Of a DNA stretch of 5,958 nucleotides, positions 1 through 5,337 are shown piece by piece. The stretch is from the NCBI GenBank assembly GCA_903844785.1, contig CAIMVB010000266.1, forward strand, positions 1 to 5,958. The letters run 5' to 3'. The notes under the pieces were generated by a model. The model did not search any database. It was not told where the DNA came from and worked only from the letters and a program-made list of their open reading frames with translations. This DNA comes from an uncultured Rhodospirillales bacterium (GTDB lineage: Bacteria > Pseudomonadota > Alphaproteobacteria > Acetobacterales > Acetobacteraceae). The number at the start of each line of letters is the position of its first letter. Position 1 is the stretch's first letter. The position numbers were made by a program, and so were the translations under genes.

Positions 1-46
1 GCCCGAAACCGCCCCTCGGCGCAGGCTGCGCCCCGAAACGCCAAGT

Positions 47-52
47 GGAGAG
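47..52 (+). promoter_or_regulatory. Ribosome-binding site of the ThDP enzyme
   Basis: GGAGAG lies 6 bases before the ATG at 59 (8 bases counted from GGAG). It supports this start, although the reading frame remains open back to base 2. Confidence 0.6.
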
Positions 53-58
53 TCGGCA

Positions 59-1597
59 ATGAATGGTGCGGAAAGCCTGGTCCATACACTCATAGGTAGT
101 GGGGTTGATGTATGCTTCTCCAACCCAGGCACGAGTGAGATGCATTTCGTGGCAGCCTTGGACCGGATACCGGGCATGCGCTGCGTGCTGGGCCTGCAGG
201 AAAATGTCGTGACCGGGATGGCGGATGGCTATTGGCGCATGGCGGAAAAGCCCGCCTGCACGCTGCTGCATTGCGGGCCTGGTTTGGCGAATGGCCTGGC
301 CAATCTGCATAATGCGCGCCGGGCGCGGTCTGGCATTGTGAATATCACGGGCGATCACGCGACATATCACCGCCCCTATGATGCGCCTTTGACCGCCGAT
401 ACCGAAGGCTTCGCCCGCGGCGTTTCTGCCTGGGTGCGGACTTCAACCGATTCCACCAAGGTGGGCGCCGATGCGGCCGTGGCCGTGCAAGCGGCGCGCA
501 CCTCGCCGGGGCAGATCGCAACCCTGATCCTGCCCGCCGATACCGCCTGGAATGATGGCGGCGTGGTGGCGGCGGCCCTGCCTGTGCCATCGGTGCCGGA
601 AGCGGACCCACATGCCATTCGCAATGCCGCGCGCATTCTGCGTGAGAAGAAGAATGTGCTGATCCTGCTGGGTGGGCCGAGCCTCAGGGAAGGCGCGCAG
701 CTTCACGCTTACCGCATTGCGCAGGCCACCGGCGCGCGGCTGCTGGCCGAGGGCTCAAACGGCCGCACGCAGCGTGGCCGCGGGCGCATCGCGCTTGAAC
801 GCGTGCCCTATTACGTGGACCAAGCGGTGGATGCGCTGAAATGGGTGGAGCATCTGATCCTGGTGAATGCCAAGGCGCCGGTCGGCTTCTTTGGCTATCC
901 GGGCAAGCCTTCGCTGCATTACCCGCCCAATGCCGAAGTGCATGTACTGACGCGCTATGAACATAATGCCGAAGTTGCCTTGGCCGCGCTGGCCGAGGAA
1001 TTGAACGCACCCGCCATCGCCATCCCGGATCGTGGCCCGCGCCCTGAAGTGGTGCGTGGTGCGCCAACGCCGGAAGGGCTTGCGCGCGTACTCGGTGCGC
1101 TGATGCCGGAAGGGGCGATCATTGCCGATGAGAGTGTTTCCTATGGCCGCGGCTTCTTCCCCGAAACGCATAACGCGCCGCCGCATGATTGGTTGCAGAT
1201 CACGGGTGGCGCCATTGGCTGCGGCATGCCTTTGGCAACAGGCGCGGCGGTGGGCGGTGGTGGCCGGCGCGTGATCAATATGCAGGCCGATGGTTCGGCG
1301 ATGTATACCGTGCAATCACTTTGGACGCAGGCGCGCGAAAAGCTGCCGGTGACAACCGTGATCATTTCCAACCGCAAATACGCAATCCTGCTTGGCGAAT
1401 ACCGCAATGTCGGCGCCAATCCGGGCCGTACCGCGATGGATATGATGGATCTTGGCAATCCTGATATCGGCTGGGTGAAAATGGCGGAAAGCATGGGTGT
1501 GGAAGCCGCGCAGGCAACCACGCTTGATCAGGTGGCTGATCTCATGAGCCAAAGCTTCGCCCGTCCGGGCCCCTTCCTCATTGAATTGGTGGTGTGA
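59..1597 (+). CDS. ThDP-dependent enzyme, acetolactate synthase large subunit-like (IlvX/benzoylformate decarboxylase type)
   Basis: A 512-residue cytoplasmic ThDP enzyme of normal length for the acetolactate synthase/benzoylformate decarboxylase superfamily. The family makes or breaks C-C bonds next to a carbonyl. Three domains can be followed. The N-terminal pyrimidine-binding domain (about 1-165) has Glu48 in QENVVTGMADGY, matching the glutamate that activates the cofactor. The central domain spans about 190-320. The C-terminal pyrophosphate domain (about 345-505) has GGAIGCGMP at 383-391 and the metal-binding motif starting ADGS at 410 and ending SNR at 437-439. The usual GDG...NN is therefore ADG...SN, but the expected metal ligands Asp411 and Asn438 remain. 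Glu48 argues against glyoxylate carboligase, which has Val there. No regulatory subunit gene is adjacent, so a role in branched-chain amino acid synthesis is doubtful. The ATG has a GGAGAG site (47-52) upstream. The frame stays open to the left edge, so a longer start is not excluded. Family is confident; substrate is unknown. Confidence 0.93.
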   Translation: MNGAESLVHTLIGSGVDVCFSNPGTSEMHFVAALDRIPGMRCVLGLQENVVTGMADGYWRMAEKPACTLLHCGPGLANGLANLHNARRARSGIVNITGDHATYHRPYDAPLTADTEGFARGVSAWVRTSTDSTKVGADAAVAVQAARTSPGQIATLILPADTAWNDGGVVAAALPVPSVPEADPHAIRNAARILREKKNVLILLGGPSLREGAQLHAYRIAQATGARLLAEGSNGRTQRGRGRIALERVPYYVDQAVDALKWVEHLILVNAKAPVGFFGYPGKPSLHYPPNAEVHVLTRYEHNAEVALAALAEELNAPAIAIPDRGPRPEVVRGAPTPEGLARVLGALMPEGAIIADESVSYGRGFFPETHNAPPHDWLQITGGAIGCGMPLATGAAVGGGGRRVINMQADGSAMYTVQSLWTQAREKLPVTTVIISNRKYAILLGEYRNVGANPGRTAMDMMDLGNPDIGWVKMAESMGVEAAQATTLDQVADLMSQSFARPGPFLIELVV

Positions 1598-1599
1598 AC

Positions 1600-2373
1600 A
1601 TGGATATGCAACTTGCCGGCAAGCGCGTGCTTGTCACGGGTGGATCAAAAGGCATTGGCCTGGCTTGCGCGGAAGCCTTCGCGCGGGAAGGCTGCGATGT
1701 GGTGCTGACGGCGCGTGATGCGGCGGCGCTTTCCGCAGCAGCGGATAAGGTGCGCGCTTTGGCGCAGGTGCGGGTTGAAACCCTCGCCGCTGATCTTTCG
1801 CGCGTTGAAGAACGCGAAAGGCTGCATGCGGCTTTCCCGGATATTGATGTGCTGGTGAATAATGCGGGGGCCATTCCTTCCGGGCGCTTGCAGGATATTT
1901 CCATCCAGCGCTGGCAGGAAGCCTGGAGCCTGAAGGTGTTTGGCTATATTCACCTGTGCCAGCTTTATCTGCCGGCGATGGAAGCGCGCAAGGCGGGTGC
2001 TGTGGTGAACATTATCGGCATGGCGGGACGTTCACCCAAGGCCGGCTATATTTGCGGCGGCGCGGGCAATGCTTCGCTGATCGCTTTCACCCAAGCCTTG
2101 GGTGCGGCGACGCAGGCGAATGGCGTGAAGGTTGTCGGCATCAATCCGGCCGTGACCAAGACCGACCGCATGATCACCCAGGCGCGGGTCAATGCGAAGC
2201 TGAAATTCGGCGATGAGGAACGCTGGGCGGAAACCATCACCGGCCTGCCCTTCAACCGCCCGATTGAATCAGCTGAGATTGCTGATCTGGCCGTATTCCT
2301 GGCGAGCCCCCGTGGCGTTTATGTGAATGGCACGGTGGTGGATGTGGATGGTGGCGGGATGTGGCGCGGCTGA
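1600..2373 (+). CDS. SDR-fold protein lacking the classical catalytic triad (PRK06125-like)
   Basis: A 257-residue Rossmann-fold protein of the classical SDR size. The cofactor site is intact: TGGSKGIG at 13-20, Arg39 after the second strand (suggesting NADPH), a DLS at 65-67 and NNAG at 87-90. The catalytic region is not. Aligned on the SDR Ser-x(12,13)-Tyr-x3-Lys pattern, Ser is Gly140, Tyr is Gly153 and Lys is Asn157, within YICGGAGNASL (150-160). From memory, a recognisable SDR subgroup (PRK06125-like) shares this YICGSAGNAAL-type segment, so this is probably a conserved divergence and not decay. The C-terminal substrate/dimer region, with the typical LASP...G-T..VDGG, is complete. The ATG at 1600 lies 2 bases after the ThDP gene's stop. 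A GTG at 1594 overlapping that stop, or the ATG at 1606, are alternatives. Very likely co-transcribed and translationally coupled with the ThDP gene. Reaction unknown; it could bind NADP(H) without classical SDR chemistry. Confidence 0.9.
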   Translation: MDMQLAGKRVLVTGGSKGIGLACAEAFAREGCDVVLTARDAAALSAAADKVRALAQVRVETLAADLSRVEERERLHAAFPDIDVLVNNAGAIPSGRLQDISIQRWQEAWSLKVFGYIHLCQLYLPAMEARKAGAVVNIIGMAGRSPKAGYICGGAGNASLIAFTQALGAATQANGVKVVGINPAVTKTDRMITQARVNAKLKFGDEERWAETITGLPFNRPIESAEIADLAVFLASPRGVYVNGTVVDVDGGGMWRG

Positions 2374-2391
2374 TTAGCTGCGCTATTTCTT
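2364..2391 (+). terminator. Candidate intrinsic terminator overlapping the SDR stop codon
   Basis: An 8-bp stem (2364-2371 with 2376-2383, one G-U wobble) closes a 4-base loop, GATT. It is followed by TATTTCTT, a short imperfect T-rich tail. The SDR stop TGA begins at the last stem base and runs into the loop, and the 3' arm reaches the end of the convergent Bug gene. The wobble becomes a C-A mismatch on the opposite strand, and no T-tract follows there, so the signal favours the + operon. The weak U-tract limits confidence. Confidence 0.5.
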
Positions 2392-3330
2392 CCAGGGTGT
2401 GCGCTGCCACATTTGACCATAGGCAGCGTATTGCTCATCCACAAAGCCGCGCATGGTTGTGCGGTTCATGTGCCGCACGATCAGGAAATCCCGTTCCGCA
2501 ATGGCGCGGAAATCCGGATCTTCAGCCGTGCGGCGTACTGCTTCTTCCCAGCGCGCCAGAATAGGTTCCGGCGTTGCCGCCGGCAGGGCAAAGCCGCGTG
2601 CTGAACCCGCTGCCAGCGGAAAGCCGGCCTCGGCCACCGTTGGCAAATCCCCCGCCTTGTCCCAGCGCTGCTTTTCCATGAGTGCCAGCACGCGGAGACT
2701 CCCTTGCAGATGCGCGCGCACGGTCAGGCTGACGGTGGAAATGGATCCCACCACATGCCCACCCTGGACCAATTGCATGGCCTGACCCGCGCCCGTGGTG
2801 GGCAGCCAAGTGAAGCGCACGCCTGAGGCGTTTTCCAATTGCATCAGTGCCAGATGCGGTGCGCTGCCAATGCCCGCACCGGCCATGGTGATTTCCTCAG
2901 GCTTGGCGCGGGCGGCTTCAAGCAGATCGGTCAGGCTGCGATAGGGTGAATTGGGGGCGACGAAAATCGTATAGGGTTCATCGGTCAAAAGCCCGACATA
3001 GGCGAAGCTTTCCACACGATAGCGCGGCGTATTGTCGTAAAGCGCGGTCACCAGTGCAGGCAGGGAAACCAGGGCCGCAATGCGCCCATCGGCCGGCGCG
3101 GCCGAGACCTCATTCAACATGATCATGCCGCCAGCGCCGGGGCGATTGACCACAATAATCTGCTGCCCGCCGAGGTATTTTTCGAGGAAAGGTGCCGCCA
3201 TGCGCGCGGCGAGATCAATATTCCCGCCTGGCGTGAAGCCCACCATGATCTGGATTGGCCTTTCCTGCGCCTGCGCCTTGAGTGCCGGTGCGGCCAAGCC
3301 TGCCGCCAGCATTGCGCGCCTGCCGAACAT
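2383..3330 (-). CDS. Tripartite tricarboxylate transporter substrate-binding protein (Bug/TctC family)
   Basis: A 315-residue exported solute-binding protein, close to the usual length of the Bug family, which binds carboxylates and similar small solutes in the periplasm. The N-terminus is a signal peptide: MFGRR, a hydrophobic stretch, then AQA with probable cleavage near residue 22. The twin arginine followed by AML is loosely Tat-like. Mature-protein hallmarks are GFTPGGNID (about 30-38), the NRPGAGG segment (about 61-67), an internal GIGSAPH segment, and near the C-terminus LPTVAEAGFP followed by a PAATPEPI segment. An upstream ATG at 3417 would add 29 residues ahead of the signal peptide. 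The start at 3330 is preferred because GGGGAGG lies 7 bases upstream and the signal peptide then begins at once. No TctA/TctB membrane genes are in the window, so it is an orphan here, as is common for expanded Bug families. It faces the SDR tail to tail and diverges from the flavin monooxygenase. Ligand unknown. Confidence 0.94.
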   Translation of the reverse strand: MFGRRAMLAAGLAAPALKAQAQERPIQIMVGFTPGGNIDLAARMAAPFLEKYLGGQQIIVVNRPGAGGMIMLNEVSAAPADGRIAALVSLPALVTALYDNTPRYRVESFAYVGLLTDEPYTIFVAPNSPYRSLTDLLEAARAKPEEITMAGAGIGSAPHLALMQLENASGVRFTWLPTTGAGQAMQLVQGGHVVGSISTVSLTVRAHLQGSLRVLALMEKQRWDKAGDLPTVAEAGFPLAAGSARGFALPAATPEPILARWEEAVRRTAEDPDFRAIAERDFLIVRHMNRTTMRGFVDEQYAAYGQMWQRTPWKK

Positions 3331-3337
3331 GCCGAAG

Positions 3338-3344
3338 CCTCCCC
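3338..3344 (-). promoter_or_regulatory. Ribosome-binding site of the Bug protein
   Basis: On the minus strand this reads GGGGAGG, 7 bases before the ATG at 3330. It decides the start in favour of 3330 over the in-frame ATG at 3417. Confidence 0.8.
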
Positions 3345-3360
3345 ACTTTGGTTCGGATGA

Positions 3361-3390
3361 ATTACAGCGCGGCTTACCGGTGCTGGGCAA
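3361..3390 (-). promoter_or_regulatory. Candidate sigma-70-type promoter for the Bug gene
   Basis: On the minus strand TTGCCC (3390-3385) and TGTAAT (3366-3361) resemble -35 and -10 boxes separated by 18 bases. TGTAAT differs from TATAAT at one base. The position would give a leader of roughly 25 bases ahead of the start codon, enough to hold the ribosome-binding site. Found by eye only. Confidence 0.35.
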
Positions 3391-3399
3391 GGAAAAAAC

Positions 3400-3427
3400 T
3401 TGCGCATTGGCGGGCATGATCTAGTCT
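3400..3427 (+). promoter_or_regulatory. Weak candidate promoter for the flavin monooxygenase operon
   Basis: TTGCGC (3400-3405) and TAGTCT (3422-3427), 16 bases apart, are poor matches to a sigma-70 promoter (3 of 6 each). A promoter is expected between 3331 and 3454 because the genes diverge, but the exact boxes are uncertain. Confidence 0.2.
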
Positions 3428-3444
3428 TTGGCTATCCAGGCTGC

Positions 3445-3448
3445 GGAG
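3445..3448 (+). promoter_or_regulatory. Ribosome-binding site of the flavin monooxygenase
   Basis: GGAG ends 6 bases before the ATG at 3455. This favours that start over the in-frame TTG at 3428, which has no comparable site and would add nine residues. Confidence 0.65.
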
Positions 3449-3454
3449 ACCGCC

Positions 3455-4519
3455 ATGCTGCGCTTCAGCAATTTCCTTTTTCCCGAAAGCCGCGATCCCT
3501 CCGGCGATCAGCGCGTGATTGCGGAAAGCGTCGCGGAGGCCAAGCTTTGTGATGAGCTTGGCGTTGAAGTGCTGTGGCTTGCTGAACATCACTTTGATGG
3601 CAATTGCGCCTATGTGGACCCGGTGACTTTCGCCGCTGCCGTGCTTTCCGCGACCAAGCGCATCAAGGTGGGTTTTGCGGTGGCGCAGGTATCGCTGCAT
3701 CACCCGATGCGGCTTGCCGAGCAAATGTCGCTTTTGGATAATCTTTCCGGCGGGCGGGTGATTGTCGGGCTTGGGCGCGGCACGGCCTATAATGTCTATG
3801 AATACCAGGGCTATGGCATCCCGGCGGAAGAAGCGCTGGAACGTTATGAAGAAGCCGAAGGCATCATGCTGCAGGCCTGGACCAGCCCGAATGGTTTTCA
3901 GCATAAGGGCAAGTTCTGGGATTTGAACGTGCCGCGGCTTCGCCCCGCGCCCTTTACCAAGCCGCATCCTTACGTGATCCGCGCTGCATCAAGTGAAGAT
4001 GGCGCTTTGCATCTGGCGCGGCGCGGCCTGCCATTCCTCATGAATGTGCAATCGCTGGAAACCACCCAAAAGCGCCTGGCCGCCTATCGCACCACGCTGG
4101 CGGAAGCAGGTTTCGATGCCGCGCATATCGCGCATTGCCTTGATGAAAGCTGGGTCTGGCGCAATGTGGTGGTGGCCGACACTGATGAGGAAGCGCGCCG
4201 CATCGCGATCCCGGCTTTTGAAGCCATGCAGGCGCAGCGCAAGGCCATGCGAGAGAAGATCTATGCCGAACAAGGCGTGATCATGAAAAAGGAAACTGCG
4301 CCGCCCGCGCGCACCAATCCCGAACACGCGTTGATTTGCGGCGCACCCGAAACCGTGGCGGCGCGCATGGCGGAAATTGAAGCCACGGGTGTTGGCGGCG
4401 TGATCTGTTCCTTCCGCCTGGGCCCCATGAGTGCGGCGCAGACCAATAATTCCATCCGCCTTTTCATGGAAAACGTGGCGCCACGCTTTCGCGGGCCGAT
4501 GCAACAGGCAGCGGAGTAA
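3455..4519 (+). CDS. LLM-class flavin-dependent oxidoreductase (bacterial luciferase-like)
   Basis: A 354-residue protein of the luciferase-like monooxygenase superfamily, a cytoplasmic TIM-barrel fold. Members use reduced flavin (FMNH2, or F420 in some lineages) to oxidise aldehydes, sulfonates, aromatics or other small molecules. Hallmarks in order are an opening strand MLRFSNFLFP, WLAEHHF at 41-47, a VGFAVAQVSLHHP strand (72-84) followed by RLAEQMSLLDNLSGGR, VGLGRGTAYN at 104-113, and a later barrel segment with KPHPYVIRAASS (169-180). The C-terminal part (about 230-340) is a helical insertion plus the last barrel strands, with AALICGxPE-like text that is usual in the family (here HALICGAPETVAARM). 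Length is typical. A two-component member would need a flavin reductase, and none is seen in the window. It heads a + strand set with SDR and beta-hydroxyacid dehydrogenase genes, so it probably performs an oxidation step in a catabolic route. Substrate unknown. Confidence 0.93.
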   Translation: MLRFSNFLFPESRDPSGDQRVIAESVAEAKLCDELGVEVLWLAEHHFDGNCAYVDPVTFAAAVLSATKRIKVGFAVAQVSLHHPMRLAEQMSLLDNLSGGRVIVGLGRGTAYNVYEYQGYGIPAEEALERYEEAEGIMLQAWTSPNGFQHKGKFWDLNVPRLRPAPFTKPHPYVIRAASSEDGALHLARRGLPFLMNVQSLETTQKRLAAYRTTLAEAGFDAAHIAHCLDESWVWRNVVVADTDEEARRIAIPAFEAMQAQRKAMREKIYAEQGVIMKKETAPPARTNPEHALICGAPETVAARMAEIEATGVGGVICSFRLGPMSAAQTNNSIRLFMENVAPRFRGPMQQAAE

Positions 4520-4547
4520 GCCTGCGCGGCGTGTTACAAAATAGGGG

Positions 4548-4554
4548 GGAGGAG
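4548..4554 (+). promoter_or_regulatory. Strong ribosome-binding site of the second SDR
   Basis: GGAGGAG within a G-rich run ends 4 bases before the ATG at 4559. The 39-base gap after the monooxygenase stop shows no convincing hairpin or -35 box. Co-transcription with the upstream gene is therefore more likely than a fresh promoter, though TACAAA at 4535-4540 is loosely -10-like. Confidence 0.7.
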
Positions 4555-4558
4555 TGAG

Positions 4559-5335
4559 ATGCGTTTTCAGAACAAGATCGCAATCATCACCGCGGCAGCC
4601 AGCGGCATTGGCCGCGCCAGCGCCGATATCATGGCTGCCGAAGGCGCGCTGGTGGTGATGGTGGATAAGGATGAGGCGAAGCTTGCCAATGCAGTCGCGG
4701 CCATCAATGGCAGTATCGCCGCGCATGGCGGCGCTGCGGAGGCCATGCCCGCCGATGCCCTGGATGAGGCGCAGGTGAATGGCCTGATCGCAGATGTTGC
4801 GCGCCGGCATGGCCGCATTGATATCCTGGTGAATGCGGTGGGTGGCAGCACCATCATCGCCGATCCCGCCGCCACCACGGAAAAACTGAGCTTCCAGGAA
4901 TGGCAGGCGCTACTGCATTTCAATCTGACTGGTACTTTCCTGTTCACCCATGCTGTGCTGCCAGTGATGCAGCGGCAGAAAGCCGGCAAGATCGTCAACC
5001 TCGCTTCCATCGCGGGGCGTGGTCTTAGTGAGGCGAGTTCCTCCGCCTATGCTGCCGCGAAAGGCGGCATTGCGGCCTTCACAAAGAAGCTTGCCATGGA
5101 ACAAGGGCAGCATGGCATTAATGTGAATGCTATTGCGCCGGCCACCACGCTCACGGAACGCATCGGCCCGCGTTGGCATCAAAAGCCGCCCGAAGAACGC
5201 GAAGCCGATATCAACCGCACGCCGCTCCGCCGCATGGGGCTGGCAAGCGATCAGGCGAAGGTCCTGTGTTTCCTGGCATCATCAGATGCGGATTTCGTCA
5301 CTGGCCTCACCATTGATGTGACCGGGGGGATTTGA
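4559..5335 (+). CDS. SDR family NAD(P)-dependent oxidoreductase, catalytic residues intact
   Basis: A 258-residue classical SDR that should interconvert an alcohol and a ketone in the cytoplasm. The glycine-rich loop reads TAAASGIG at 11-18, with Ala where the second position is usually Gly. Asp36 at the end of the second strand suggests NAD(H). The structural NNAG motif is altered to NAVG (92-95). The catalytic set is present: Asn122, Ser150 and Tyr164-x3-Lys168 in SSAYAAAKGG. The C-terminus has the usual PLRRMG, FLAS and VTG..IDVTGG elements, so the protein is complete. It is only a distant relative of the other SDR in the window, which lacks these catalytic residues, so this is not a recent tandem duplication. 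It follows the flavin monooxygenase by 39 bases and precedes the beta-hydroxyacid dehydrogenase by 2. These three probably form one transcript. The beta-ketoacyl-ACP reductase-like (FabG) pattern is general; substrate not determinable. Confidence 0.94.
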   Translation: MRFQNKIAIITAAASGIGRASADIMAAEGALVVMVDKDEAKLANAVAAINGSIAAHGGAAEAMPADALDEAQVNGLIADVARRHGRIDILVNAVGGSTIIADPAATTEKLSFQEWQALLHFNLTGTFLFTHAVLPVMQRQKAGKIVNLASIAGRGLSEASSSAYAAAKGGIAAFTKKLAMEQGQHGINVNAIAPATTLTERIGPRWHQKPPEEREADINRTPLRRMGLASDQAKVLCFLASSDADFVTGLTIDVTGGI

Positions 5336-5337
5336 TC

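Larger units (their letters stand above)
3331..3454. other. Divergent intergenic region between Bug protein and flavin monooxygenase
   Basis: This 124-base region is the only sizeable non-coding stretch. It holds both ribosome-binding sites, the candidate promoters, and an A6 tract (3393-3398) flanked by a 5-bp inverted repeat GCAAG/CTTGC (3387-3391 and 3399-3403). Both candidate -35 boxes overlap the repeat arms. Any regulator of the two transcription units would most plausibly bind here. No riboswitch-like fold was recognised. Confidence 0.6.

Noticed and set aside
18..32. Hairpin GGCGCA-GGC-TGCGCC as a terminator of an upstream gene
   Set aside because: The stem is only 6 bp and no T-tract follows; in such GC-rich sequence it is likely to occur by chance.
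755..1315. 186-codon open frame on the minus strand
   Set aside because: Fully antisense to the ThDP enzyme, with Arg/His-rich unstructured composition.
59..1597. Glyoxylate carboligase paired with the 3-hydroxyisobutyrate dehydrogenase-like gene as tartronate semialdehyde reductase
   Set aside because: The ThDP enzyme keeps the cofactor-activating Glu48, which glyoxylate carboligase lacks, is shorter than that enzyme, and lies in a different transcription unit from the dehydrogenase.
3331..3417. 29-residue N-terminal extension of the Bug protein from the ATG at 3417
   Set aside because: It would place non-hydrophobic residues before the signal peptide and bypass the strong GGGGAGG site at 3338-3344.
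3374..3967. 197-codon open frame on the minus strand
   Set aside because: Antisense to the monooxygenase N-terminal half and the divergent promoter region; no family motif and no good ribosome-binding site was noticed.
3989..4810. 273-codon open frame on the minus strand
   Set aside because: It is antisense to the flavin monooxygenase end and the second SDR start, both firmly identified. Its product is rich in His, Arg and Ala with no recognisable motif, as expected for the shadow of GC-rich coding sequence.
1600..5335. Tandem duplication of SDR genes
   Set aside because: The two SDRs differ at the cofactor loop, NNAG region and all catalytic positions, and are separated by two unrelated genes, so they are distant paralogues.
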